Below, piece by piece: positions 1 to 9,164 of a stretch of DNA of 64,000 nucleotides. Positions within the stretch are counted from its first letter, which is position 1; the number at the start of each line of letters is the position of its first letter. The notes below the pieces were generated by a model. The model was given only the letters and a program-made list of their open reading frames with translations. It had not been told where the DNA came from and ran no database searches. Origin of the DNA: Pomphorhynchus laevis (Eukaryota > Acanthocephala > Palaeacanthocephala > Echinorhynchida > Pomphorhynchidae); contig WNNJ02002953.1 of the NCBI GenBank assembly GCA_012934845.2, positions 165,069 through 229,068 of the forward strand, given 5' to 3'. The position numbers were made by a program, and so were the translations under genes.

Positions 1-540
1 TGATTAGGTTATTGACCTATGCATGACGTTTAAGACATTTACGTGCTCAAGGTTTATATAATCCGTGTCTTTCAAAACGGTCGATTCGTGATCAACAACC
101 GCATACTTTGTTGAACCGCTTAGATTCCTAGCTCCGCTTACCGATTTCAAGAAGGCTGGCATCGATAGGATTACAAGTCCTCTCATTTTTATCGATAATA
201 TTGCCTGATTTTACGAGATGGCATTCAGGTGGATATTTATAGTGTTTTCTAGGGCTGACCGTATCATGATGCCGCAGCCCTGGATTTCATGACTGGTAAT
301 ATGGTAAGCATCGTTGGACATGGGTTATTTTTGGTAGAACTAATACATTTCGTAACAAGAACACTGCATCGTGTGTAGCCAGCAACTTGATTGGTGTGAT
401 TTTCAAATTTATGTGTTGTTCCTTGCTCCAGATGCATATTAACCATTGAAGCTCCAAGCATTTAGGATACCTCTGGGTTGATTAGTTTTGCTTTAGAGAG
501 CAAGTACCATTATATTGTACAGCGATAAATCTTTTGTAAT
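1..540. other. No gene identified; moderately GC-rich edge sequence
   Basis: This edge stretch is less AT-rich than most of the window. A 60-codon open frame runs on the - strand over 4-186 but shows no motif I recognise and no splice or start context that would make it convincing. It may be the edge of an older mobile element, since the next kilobase is flanked by Penelope-type repeats. I assign no function. Confidence 0.3.
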
Positions 541-558
541 AACGAAGGATGAACTTAT

Positions 559-665
559 TTTTTTATTTGTATATAGTACAAAATACGTTAGCTCAATTTA
601 CTGATCTAATATGTTCGGTCGATGAATAGGGACTGAAACCTGATAACATAGAAGATCCTCTAATT
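559..665 (+). repeat. Penelope-type terminal repeat, left copy
   Basis: The copy carries the block found at many Penelope ends in this window: TAGTACAAAATACG, then an AT-rich stretch, then an ATGTT...GGGAC-GAAACCTGATAACATAG module. It is about 85 percent identical by eye to 1677-1790 and lies in the same orientation. The two copies therefore bracket about 1 kb as direct repeats. Confidence 0.6.
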
Positions 666-1322
666 TGTCTGGAATTGTATTTGCTCTCTCTGGAGCCAAA
701 CTAGTTCAATACATGTCTAAATATATTATGCGACGAATATCGGAGATCAGTTCGATTAATTTATCCCAATTCTACAGTCGTCCATGTACCACGCTGAAAT
801 GCGGGAAATCGTTGATTCAACCGCGGTATGTCTCGGAAGAAGATAGCAATGGACTAAATGGATTGTTTTGCTGTACTCCCTGGTCTGTAGGCACCACCAA
901 CTTTGAAATAAAGGTTGCTCGGTTGTTCATAGCATGTCTTTATCCATGACAATCGCATGTCAGTTTACACATGCCAGCTTGAAAATTGCATCTCAGCTTA
1001 CACAATTAAATGCGTTTTGAAAATCTATCTTCACAAGAGCGGATCCCTGTGTCAGATTGTTACACAGGGAATTACGAGTTGCATGGACAATGGCTTTGCT
1101 ACCCTTTATTCGCCGTCTCCAAATTGGCGACGTATTAAGAATTCGAGCGTCATCTGGCACACTTGGAGTTTAGAAGCCTTGGAGATAATTCGGCGCAGCG
1201 TATGTCTAACAGCAATAGATCGAATACTGCATTATGGCCTTTTAAGGGCTGAAAGGTTTTCTCCACAAAAGTTCCAGGTCAATGCGAGTGGTGCCGGTCC
1301 AACCAGTGCGGAGTGTATAAAA

Positions 1323-1584
1323 TCAGTCGTCACATCAATTAGTCGACTCGTTTATTTTTGCGGATGGCCCACTTAGGTGGAGTAATTGCAGTGCGCTTAA
1401 GTCATTGATGTCTGAAGACGAGGCTCTTGCTAACGATCGTAAAACTGACATTATAAAAGGTCAGGTAAGAGAGGCAGATCAACCAAAATCCCATCTGACT
1501 GCGTTAACTAAGAGGACGTTTCACAGGTTGGATGCTTTGCACGAAGAATGCGAAGTAGCTGTTTGTCTTGTGTTACCATGCTAA
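1323..1584 (+). pseudogene. Coding-like remnant between two direct repeats
   Basis: One + frame stays open for about 86 codons and ends at a TAA at 1582-1584. It has a protein-like composition, with segments such as SFIFADGPLRWSNCSALKS, MSEDEALANDRKTD and HRLDALHEECEV. Two upstream + frames (about 665-949 and 957-1376) are also long for this AT-rich region. I recognise no family. It lies inside a unit bounded by Penelope-type direct repeats at 559-665 and 1677-1790, so it could be a captured host transcript, part of an unknown mobile element, or exon debris. No intact start is evident. Confidence 0.35.
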
Positions 1585-1676
1585 TCAAGCGAATTACTCC
1601 AGTCACGTTTCCATCGTTTATATTTTCGGACCTCGTCGACAGAGACGATGCTCTTCTATGGATTAAAATATTTATA

Positions 1677-1790
1677 TTTTTATTTATATATAGTACAAAA
1701 TACGATGACTCAATAAACTGATCTGATATGTTGGGTTGATTAATAGGGACCGAAACCTGATAACATAGTAGATCCTCCTGATAACATTTA
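1677..1790 (+). repeat. Penelope-type terminal repeat, right copy
   Basis: This is a direct repeat of 559-665. It shares the TATATAGTACAAAATACG block, the ACTCAAT...CTGATCTGATATG block and the GGGACCGAAACCTGATAACATAG module, followed by TCCTCCTGATAA. The same modules recur at 7.4, 17.8-18.1, 19.9, 34.8, 37.3, 38.8, 49.5, 61.6, 62.2 and 62.9 kb. Confidence 0.6.
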
Positions 1791-2247
1791 ATCTTGATTA
1801 TGATTAATATGGTATATGCTAATCGGTTCAAACAATACTGTAAATAATCTTATCTTATAAGCAAACTTTAGATTTTGATATTTTTTTATATTTTTGAATA
1901 GTATTAAGTACGCAGATGAAATTTGCATACTATTTTATATTCATTTCTGCGTACTACAAATAAATGAATCTAAAATTAGATTTATTTCTAATTTTATTTC
2001 ATCATATGTTACCTATATTAAATAAAAGTTATAGGTATTTGTGAGAAACAGCTTAAAAGACATCTCAAATGTTTTAAATAAAATTCATTTAATTTATCTA
2101 AACTTTTAATTAATTATAAAACATAAAACTTTTGATTATTAATTTACTTTTTAATTATATGTATAACTTTCGTTTTTTATAACTAGAGATTAAATACATT
2201 TATATTTCGACGACGTGTAGTTTTCAAATAATTATTTATATTTTTAG

Positions 2248-2363
2248 TTCGATCTACTCAAGGCAGTGCTAATAATGTATGCAGTTTGCGAAGACAACAA
2301 TATGATCAAAGTAAATCACTTCTCAGCAAATCCGCTTCGATGATCTCTGAAGGTAATCAGCAG
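2248..2363 (+). CDS. Internal exon of an unrecognised gene
   Basis: The exon follows a polypyrimidine/AG acceptor (TTTTTAG at 2241-2247) and ends at CAG|GTAATG. Only one frame is open through it. It encodes 38 residues beginning RSTQGSANNVCSLRRQQ and ending MISEGNQQ. Two bases at its start complete a codon from an upstream exon I could not find, and it ends in phase 0. That matches the acceptor at 4218, where the same kind of polar, Ser-rich sequence continues. The exon boundaries are inferred from splice motifs and phase only, without transcript evidence. Confidence 0.6.
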
Positions 2364-3204
2364 GTAATGTAATTTCATACCTAAAATAATCAATTTTCGA
2401 TGAGTTAGTGATCGCGCATTTTATAGATTAATTAATACTATGACCGCAATAGAATTTGTCCTATTGCTTGTAAATTAAATAAGAACGTCATGGCATAAGG
2501 GATAACTTTTGTTATCAATTGCATTACGTATTTTCAAAGGTTAAAATGGGTGCTAGATCTTTTACTTTGCAGTTGATATTTGTATTATATTCAAAAGGAA
2601 TTATATCATTTCGATGCTAAAGTGATTGTTTAGAAGTGACATGGTGACTGAAAGTCGTAAATCGAAGTCCAGTCTATCAAGCAACACCATTTATTATAAA
2701 TGCCGTATTTCGTAAGAAATCCTGGACCGTTGTCTACTCAGCACATCCGTGCACTACTATTATACCTGCCGTATCCATTAAGGATCCAACGAGTACAGCG
2801 ACAATTCAGCAACAACATCTGCCTAGTGTTTAAGGATGGTCCGCACAGCAATTTGATCTGGTTAAGATCGTAAGCCTCAGATAATTAAAAAAGTGTCGGA
2901 AACGCCTTTATTCACAATGTCACAAGGCAACTGAAACGGCCAGTGAGTACTTCATTCTGCTGATGAGTGTTGCCGGGTACTCATTGGTCGTCCAGAAGTG
3001 GCATTGTGACTGAAAGTCGTGAATCGAAGTCTAATCTATCAATCACTAAATGTCAAAATACTTTTTCAAAGCACATCTTAACAGCGAAAAAATGTGCCTC
3101 TTTGTATTAACGCCTGCAGGTTGATCAGTATGTAGTCTCATTATCCAACGTTGCTCTATCTGTCTTCTCTTACAGTCATTAGTGCCTACGTCTATATATA
3201 GGTA

Positions 3205-3454
3205 CTGCGAAAAATCGCTTGAAACTGTGGTCCAGGAGCCAAAGCTGGCTACGATTGATTTTTAATCCAAATTTGCTGCTAAATAACTGGACTTCGATCA
3301 TCAGCTCCATCAGTCTAATGTATCACTCCGAGACGTTCCTAACCACCCAGCAGTCATCGTCAGTCGGATGAAGTGGTTAGGGTACGTTTCGACTGCTTTT
3401 GTGATAACTATAAAGACACCAGCAATTCCTCACGATGCTATACGAAACTCAGGT
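3205..3454. repeat. Tandem repeat unit 1 (spacing 393 bp)
   Basis: The unit is about 90 percent identical by eye to 3598-3847. It contains a long inverted repeat, CCTAACCAC against GTGGTTAGG, enclosing a loop with CATCGTCAG, followed by a GTTTCGAC block. Read on the - strand this gives GTCGAAACG, then the stem, then a loop with CTGACGATGAC, then the closing stem. The 56-58 kb units have the same plan with different stem sequence. Confidence 0.7.
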
Positions 3455-3597
3455 GCAGAAGCGTTTTTACTGGCTTGTTGCGTGTGTAGACCTTCTAGTT
3501 TTTCTTTATATAAGGCACAAATGTGTATCCGTTGGATACGAGGGCACTGAATTTCTCACAGGATTCCAAAAGGAATGCGTCATTTTATAAATTGTTA

Positions 3598-3847
3598 TTG
3601 CGAAAAATTGGTTGAAACTGTGGTCCTGTAGCCAAAGCTGGCTATGATTGGTTTTAAATCCATATGTGCTGCTAAATAATTGTACTTCGATCATCAGCTC
3701 AATCAGTCTAATGTATCACTCCGAGACTCTCCTAACCACCCAGCAGTCATCGTCAGTTGGATGAAATGGTTGGGGTACGTTTCGACTTCTTTTGTGATAA
3801 CTGTAAAGACACCAGCAATTCCTCACGATGCTAAACGAAACTCAGGT
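3598..3847. repeat. Tandem repeat unit 2 (spacing 393 bp)
   Basis: This is the second copy of the 3205-3454 unit. Substitutions are spread over its whole length, so the duplication is not recent. The stem arms CCTAACCAC/GTGGTTGGG and the flanking GTTTCGAC block are kept. Confidence 0.7.
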
Positions 3848-3964
3848 ACATAAACTGTACCCGGGGTCTTCTTTGAGACGCTTTCATATATGTATTAACA
3901 GAGGAAAGTCGGGAAATCCAAAAGAAATTTTATGTATTGAAATTTACAATTCATATTTTTAAGT

Positions 3965-3993
3965 TTCAAGCTTTCGCTACTGCCTTCCTCAGG
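3965..3993 (-). ncRNA. Hammerhead-like core, variant CTGAGGA
   Basis: On the - strand, CTGAGGA fits the hammerhead core consensus CUGANGA. It is followed by a short GC-rich stretch (AGGCAGTAGC) and GAAA. The possible stem II is very short (GC/GC), so folding is doubtful. It is probably the remnant of a Penelope or retrozyme-type repeat. Confidence 0.3.
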
Positions 3994-4086
3994 ATTGTCA
4001 TTGTGCATTTTGAAATTTCTTGTTAATTTACATATATGCCCGGTCATCCAATAAACTAAAAGCATGCGTAATCAAATGCGGACATA

Positions 4087-4133
4087 ACGCTAGACACGTG
4101 TTTCGTCCTCATAGGACTACTTATCAGTAACGT
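4087..4133 (-). ncRNA. Hammerhead-ribozyme-like motif (decayed type I)
   Basis: Read on the - strand, the order is GTTA, CTGATAA, GTCCT-ATG-AGGAC, GAAA, CACGTGTC, TAGC. Stem II (GTCCT/AGGAC) is perfect, GAAA is present, a short self-complementary stem III ends in GTC, and GTTA can pair with TAGC as stem I. Against the consensus CUGANGA the conserved G is an A, and two or three extra bases lie before stem II, so it is probably inactive. Type I hammerheads are known from Penelope-like elements and animal retrozymes. Confidence 0.45.
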
Positions 4134-4217
4134 GAACATGATACTCATCCATTATTTATTTTATTTAGCAATAATTTGATTGATTAAAAGTCCATTACAA
4201 CTTTTTTTTTATTTTAG

Positions 4218-5111
4218 CTTATTCAAAGCGACGACAATGCTATCAACTCTGCAATTCTGCTAAAAAATCCAAGTATTCGTTTATGTCGTGATAATGCCAC
4301 TTCAACAGATGTGACTGGAACAAGTAATAGTATTGTTATATCATCAAATGAATGCTCGACAAATGGATCATTTCGTTTCGCCCCTTTAAAAGTGCAAGGT
4401 AAGAAATTGCTGAGTTTAAAAACACCTTCTAACGAGCAGAAAATCCCTTTGGTTGAACTTCAGGATATGTTCTTTCCAGAACTAGAAAACAGCGTTGTTC
4501 GTGTATTGTGCAGTCAATATCTGAAAAGATTTACAGACGAGGAAACTAATATTCTGCTACGGTTTAAAATCGATAAAGAAAACAATTATTTCGTTTTTCA
4601 AGAGGACATTGAGCATATTTTAAGAACTGTGATATTACAACGAAAAAGTCAGTGCGCAGACAATTGTGACGAAGCTAATTGTGACAAGGAATCCTTTGAG
4701 CCACGTCATCGACAGAATAAACAAACCATCGCGGACCGGCTTTCAGCAGGTTTGCCTAAATCTCGGGTACATTTACCACCGCCTTCTGCATCTAGTAGAC
4801 GTTCGTCATCTCGTGACAGTCCGAAGCAAGCAATTCATCGAAGAAGATCAACTACCCTTAAGCGTCATGCTGCCAGCGACGCAGAACGAAAAATTCGTAT
4901 GACGCTTATGTGTGATAATTCGAGTGATTCCATGAGCGACGCTGGTCAGCAGACAGACGATTCTGATGATCAACCAATGCGTTGTGGAGCTCAATCACAA
5001 ATGTCACGTGTTGTCAATGAACTGTTTACTAGCAGTTCCGAAAATGAAGATTCATTTACAGCAACTAGCGAAGATAAACGCAAGCGAAAAATTCGAAGGA
5101 ACGGTAGATAA
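4218..5111 (+). CDS. Terminal exon of an unrecognised gene, Ser/Arg-rich C-terminus
   Basis: This 297-codon exon begins after ATTTTAG at 4211-4217 in phase 0, matching the exon at 2248-2363, and ends with TAA at 5109-5111. The first part continues a polar sequence (LIQSDDNAINSAILLKNPS). A more structured segment follows (FAPLKVQGKKLLSLKTP, then a predicted helical run around FPELENSVVRVLCSQYL and FVFQEDIEHILRTVILQ). The last third is low-complexity, with Ser/Arg and basic patches (SRRSSSRDSPK, RRRSTTLKRH), an acidic Asp/Ser stretch and a basic KRKRKIRRNGR end that looks like a nuclear localisation signal. I do not recognise the family. A nuclear protein is plausible from composition alone. 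No alternative ATG is needed, since the reading frame enters from the upstream exon. Confidence 0.7.
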   Translation, partial: LIQSDDNAINSAILLKNPSIRLCRDNATSTDVTGTSNSIVISSNECSTNGSFRFAPLKVQGKKLLSLKTPSNEQKIPLVELQDMFFPELENSVVRVLCSQYLKRFTDEETNILLRFKIDKENNYFVFQEDIEHILRTVILQRKSQCADNCDEANCDKESFEPRHRQNKQTIADRLSAGLPKSRVHLPPPSASSRRSSSRDSPKQAIHRRRSTTLKRHAASDAERKIRMTLMCDNSSDSMSDAGQQTDDSDDQPMRCGAQSQMSRVVNELFTSSSENEDSFTATSEDKRKRKIRRNGR

Positions 5112-5628
5112 TAAAAAACTTACTTTATTGTGTGTAGCTTTCTGTACAAATTTTTCTTTGTTTTTAGCTTCTTTTTATGTATCTCATTCCGAATTTATAT
5201 ATTAGATTCTTACATTTTAAATAGGACATTCGATTTCACTCTCTTTCTATGACTTTTATCATTTTGTAAATTTATCAATTGTAGAAGTTTTGGGATCTCT
5301 TTAAAAAATTTAATGTTTTAAATAGTTGATACTGATCCAATATTAATGGATCACATTACATAATTTTATTTGTTTATTATTGTAATGATATTGCATATTT
5401 GCTCAATTAATTTTATTGGTACTCTTATGTAATATATAGGAAGACATATATTCCAGATATATTGAGCACTAATATTCAATATTTATATTCAATATTTATA
5501 TTTAATATTTATATTTAATATTTATTATTAATAAATATCATATTTATTTTCTTTAAAACACAGATGTTGATCCAACTTTTCGAATTCAGAATGATGTAGT
5601 ATACATCATTGATGTAGAAAACACTAAT
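5112..5628. other. 3' flank and AT-rich spacer
   Basis: The sequence following the stop is AT-rich, with AATAAA-like strings and a short ATTTATATTTAATATT tandem run near 5470-5530. Around 5325-5345 is a short end fragment of the MITE family (AGTTGATACTGATCC). I see no gene. Confidence 0.45.
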
Positions 5629-5633
5629 TTCAT

Positions 5634-5662
5634 ATTTCGATAGCTGCTGCTAGCATCATCAG
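5634..5662 (-). ncRNA. Hammerhead-like core CTGATGA...GAAA
   Basis: On the - strand an exact CTGATGA is followed by TGC, a TAGC-AGCA-GCTA stem-loop, TC and GAAA. The sister copy on the same strand at 34473-34503 keeps the plan with a longer perfect GCTAG/CTAGC stem. The spacing between CTGATGA and stem II is two to three bases longer than canonical. Confidence 0.4.
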
Positions 5663-5698
5663 AATAATTAATAAAAGTTTTCTTTATCAACTAAGGGT

Positions 5699-5980
5699 AT
5701 GGGAGAGAATAAAAAGATAAAGTCAGTAAACAAAACATTAGACACAAGTTCTTCACAGTTGTTTCTTTACCAGCTATTGCTTAGCGTCTTGTCTTTAGAT
5801 GAATCAAAACGAAGGCAATCATGCAAATTTAGCGATTTAGCTAGCACCTTTTCCGCAAGCACACACCAACGCAACACCTTGCTATTGTGTCATTCAATCT
5901 GCAACACACCTGACGTTCTAATTACTGCGCACTGTTGTAGGCAGAAACCGTGTGTAGTAATTTCAACCGTGTCGATATAA
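5699..5980 (+). CDS. Open frame, 93 codons, doubtful
   Basis: An ATG-started frame (MGENKKIKSVNKTLDTSSSQ...) runs to TAA at 5978. The composition is balanced and GC is locally higher than the flanks. No domain, splice site or orthologue is recognised. It sits directly downstream of a hammerhead-like repeat and upstream of a LINE tail, so it may be mobile-element sequence instead of a gene. Confidence 0.2.
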   Translation: MGENKKIKSVNKTLDTSSSQLFLYQLLLSVLSLDESKRRQSCKFSDLASTFSASTHQRNTLLLCHSICNTPDVLITAHCCRQKPCVVISTVSI

Positions 5981-6079
5981 ATCACCAGAAACAAAACGTA
6001 CATTTTTTCATAATAATTAAGTAATAATAATGAGTCAATTTAAATAAGAAAATAAAAAGAAAACAACAACTTTCTGACT

Positions 6080-6225
6080 CTTCTACTGATGTCTTCTACC
6101 ATCATGGCCTCAGGTCCAGTGGGATCTGAGCCCCACAGCCAATCCAACACGCCGCCCTTCGACTGAACCACCCGGGGTCATTCACCCCCCCCCGAAGAGT
6201 CCTATCGAAGTGGACTATGCTGGGT
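6080..6225 (-). repeat. GC-rich 3' tail of the LINE
   Basis: This strikingly GC-rich block lies immediately 3' of the LINE RT in - orientation. Its - strand reads GGGGCTCAGATCCCACTGG, then ACCTGAGGCC, and the same sequence recurs at about 56181-56232. A shared 3' end fits a LINE tail or a SINE that borrows one. Confidence 0.5.
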
Positions 6226-6343
6226 AAACGCGAGATGAGCAGCTTGATAAATCTCGCGTTTTCTCAAGAAATGGGGACGTCCCCAGAGCAAAGGGGACGT
6301 TTACTTATCGAACTGGACGTCCTCTTTGCTCTAGGGGACGTCC
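6226..6343. repeat. Two nested GC-rich hairpins, GGGGACGT repeat
   Basis: AAACGCGAGAT (6226-6236) pairs with ATCTCGCGTTT (6251-6261). Just downstream, a 27-base arm at about 6274-6300 containing GGGGACGTCCCC and AGAGCAAA pairs with its near-complement at 6317-6343. ACGTCCCC and its complement occur several times, and each is itself palindromic around GACGTC. Confidence 0.65.
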
Positions 6344-7245
6344 TTTAGAAAATAAGAATAATCCCGAGATAGCCCAAGTACCTCCAGAGGCGCACCTGAG
6401 TTTTCCCTTTCAATGACAGATGCTGGGCCCGTTTTAGAGCCCATCTTGCTCTCTTCAGGATACGTTTAAGTATATCTAGGTCGGCTTTCCCCGACCAGTT
6501 CACCGTAAAGGTGAACCCCAGGTATTTTACTATTTGTGAAGACATGGAGGGGTTGATTAATCAAAATGGTGGAGATGGCAGATAGTGCTAATCTCTTAAG
6601 TTTTTGTTTGTTGCAGTGGCGCCATAAAAGACAACCACCTGCGATTTGGCTGAGTTTAAAATAAGATTGGACTTGGGTAATTGGTCTTTTAATCTTAAAA
6701 AGAAACTGCTGATATCCGAGACTACGTCTTTGCACCTGCGTCCAGAGAACAGGGATGTTGTATCATCAGCGTATACCACTAGACGTCGTTTGCGTTTAAA
6801 TTTTTTAAAGAGTTCAATGGAGGGAGCAAGATATAATATAGGAGAGAGGGGGATCCTTGAGGTACACCTGTAATCGGGTAGAACTGACGCGCATTAGGGT
6901 CGTCTTCATAAAAGAATCGCTTGGTGTACTGCAGTATCTCCACCCTGTTAACAATTCTCGCAGGCAATTCGAGGGACCTGAGAGAAGAGATAACAAAGGT
7001 AATGGAGATGCGGTCAAATGCAGCGGAAAAATCAAGGAAAACAGCCACAGCGAGTTGATGACTATTCTCTTGACAAAACCGATGCACTTCACTAACCGCT
7101 GAATGGACCGAGCGACCTTTGACTAATCCATGGACACCATGTGGGATTAAATTACGCCTACTCAGATGAACGCGGATTCTACGCGCACGCGCTTTTTCGT
7201 AGATCGAGATTAGGGAATTTTGAAATAAAATTTGTAAAACAAAAT
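6330..7245 (-). mobile_element. 5'-truncated LINE, reverse transcriptase remnant
   Basis: Read on the - strand, the pieces follow RT order: HGLVKGRSVHSAVSEV upstream, then AVFLDFSAAFDRI (motif A, Asp), GVPQGSP (motif B), VYADDT (motif C) and VKYLGFTF (motif D/E region). This is a non-LTR reverse transcriptase of the I/Jockey/R1-like group; the clade is my impression from the motifs. The frame is interrupted several times, and no endonuclease or 5' region remains, so it is a dead 5'-truncated copy. The GC-rich tail and hairpins at 6080-6343 lie on its 3' side. Confidence 0.85.
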
Positions 7246-8466
7246 TTTACAAACTGTGAAGTATGAAAAAGCTCTTGTATTAAAAAGGCTTGCGTGAAAA
7301 ATGCCTGTATGAAAAAGGACCTTGTATGATCAAGGTTGATGTGAAATGTCCTGTATAAAATGGCATTTTCAATAATGACACTATTTAATCCACTTTATGG
7401 GTTAGAAATAGGTGTCGAAACCGGATAACAAACAGTTATTTAATCTTAATTCTAAAACTTGATTTATTATCTATTAATCAATTCATAAAAATTTAATTTT
7501 AAAAAATTATTCTCTTATATAAATCCGAATTATAAAAAGATTTAAGATTAAAATTTTTATTATTTTTGATCTGATTTTCTAACTGATATGATTTATTACT
7601 ATTTTTATCACAACCTATTTTCGAAGTGTTCAGTTGGCGCCATTTGTCATTATCATTGACACACATAAAACACGACAAATGCATTTCTCTTTGCTTGAGT
7701 CTCGGTATTTTTATTATGCGATTTTCAACTCTGATTTTGATAAGTAGGCTTTCTTAAATATGGATTTTATAATTTCGATTATATTTTAAATTTTATATTA
7801 TAATTTTTTTAAATACAATTACAACAAATAAATTCAAATAAATCAGTAAACAAAGCTATGTCTTTGATCTTGCTATCCTTAAGCATAAAGAAATAGATAT
7901 GGCCAGTCTTAAAGATATTCTACGCCGTAATGAAGTTATAGCTTCATTTTAGACAATTTTATTTTTGACGCTTTTATAATCGCTACTGTTCTCTGCGATA
8001 TCTTTGAGTATTCTCCAACGCTTCCCATGATAGTAAATATTGCTGCTGTTAGATTACATCATTAATACGAAAATATTATTAATAAAATATTATACTTTTG
8101 ATAATTTTTTTAACTGATACAGAGTCCATTAAATTTATCCACGAAATATATTTCTTAGAATATAAATTTGTATTTATGCTCCACAATGTACCGATCTAGC
8201 TGATCGCACTCACATCAATGCGGTTGTAACTAATTTTATACCGATCATGCAATGCATTTAGTTAATATTTTCGCTAAAGCGTGATCGACCTCGGTCAGCT
8301 TTAAACTTAGCGATCCTCTTTATTATCTTCTGTACAAACTGGATAACTCTCCCCATTTCATGTTAGAATTATCTGATAGAAATTTGCTCTTTCCAATCTC
8401 ACCACACGTTCCCCGTATTTGCAACTTTACTGGCTTGATGGCTAGCGAAATAGAGTATACTGAGTA
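7246..8466. other. AT-rich intergenic stretch
   Basis: No gene is supported. Around 7390-7440 a degraded Penelope-type module (GTCGAAACCGGATAACA) is present. Near 7260-7370 there is a run of imperfect repeats around CTTGTATGAAAAAG. The 7499-7684 frame on the - strand is AT-biased and has no recognisable feature. Confidence 0.45.
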
Positions 8467-8742
8467 GACGGAAGAGAACGGAGCCAAGTGGCTGAAATTG
8501 CAAATGTCAGGTAATGATCACTATGTCCGTATAAGCCGTAGCATTCATGTTTGCTCTTGCGTGCTGGTATCTTGTCGTTGTTCTATTTTCGAACGCGACG
8601 TCAGGTGAAAGATGCTTGCTGTAGTATTGGTTTAACAACTACCGCCCAACAGACGGTGCTGAACTTTTTTGCCAATTTATCTCGAATGATATCGTTTCTT
8701 ACGTTGGTAGTCCACCAGCTCGACAAACTTATGAGTGAATGA
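8467..8742 (+). pseudogene. Coding-like remnant in two overlapping frames
   Basis: A + frame reads TEENGAKWLKLQMSGNDHYV and continues through a Cys/Ser-rich stretch to ...SIFERDVR and a stop near 8607. An overlapping frame then continues with VKDACCSIGLTTTAQQ and ends VVHQLDKLMSE at 8742. Composition and GC are gene-like in both, and the switch looks like a frameshift in a former exon. I recognise no family and see no clear splice sites. It could also be part of an unidentified transposon. Confidence 0.35.
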
Positions 8743-9164
8743 TGATGAAGCGCTGACCAAGCAGACTGTGTGATGGAACATTAAAAAGATGCCAACAATA
8801 TCTGGCTGCAAATAAATCTTGGAATTTACATTTGCTCAAGTGGTTTTATAGGTATTCTGACGAGCGAACTGATAGTAATGTGGAAGCTTCCTTTACTGAT
8901 GTAAAAGTTAATAATTTGTTACAGCCGTATTAATGTGGCATGTGATATCGTTTCTTTAACTTTCATTAGATTTTGTTCTCTCTTGTTTAATTTCATAAGA
9001 AATTTGCGTCTGTCTAGATAGTAACTCGTCACCACTAGGTCTTCCAAAAGCGATCGAGATATCTTGTGAAAAAAATAGTTGATTGTTCCTTTATTCGCTA
9101 TTAGATTATCACGGATATAATCCAGCTATTTTCAACAGTGAAAACGATACCATTCTATCTTATA

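Larger units (their letters stand above)
2364..4217 (+). other. Intron of the 5' gene, filled with repeats
   Basis: The intron runs from GTAATG to a T-rich tract ending ATTTTAG. It holds two short direct repeats (about 2633-2680 and 2993-3040, sharing GTGACTGAAAGTCGT), the 393-bp-spaced duplication 3205-3454/3598-3847, and two hammerhead-like motifs on the - strand near 3965-3993 and 4087-4133. Confidence 0.55.

Noticed and set aside
1388-1470. GTAAGA at about 1466 as donor joining to the exon at 2248
   Set aside because: It would leave phase 0, whereas the 2248 exon needs one base from its partner.
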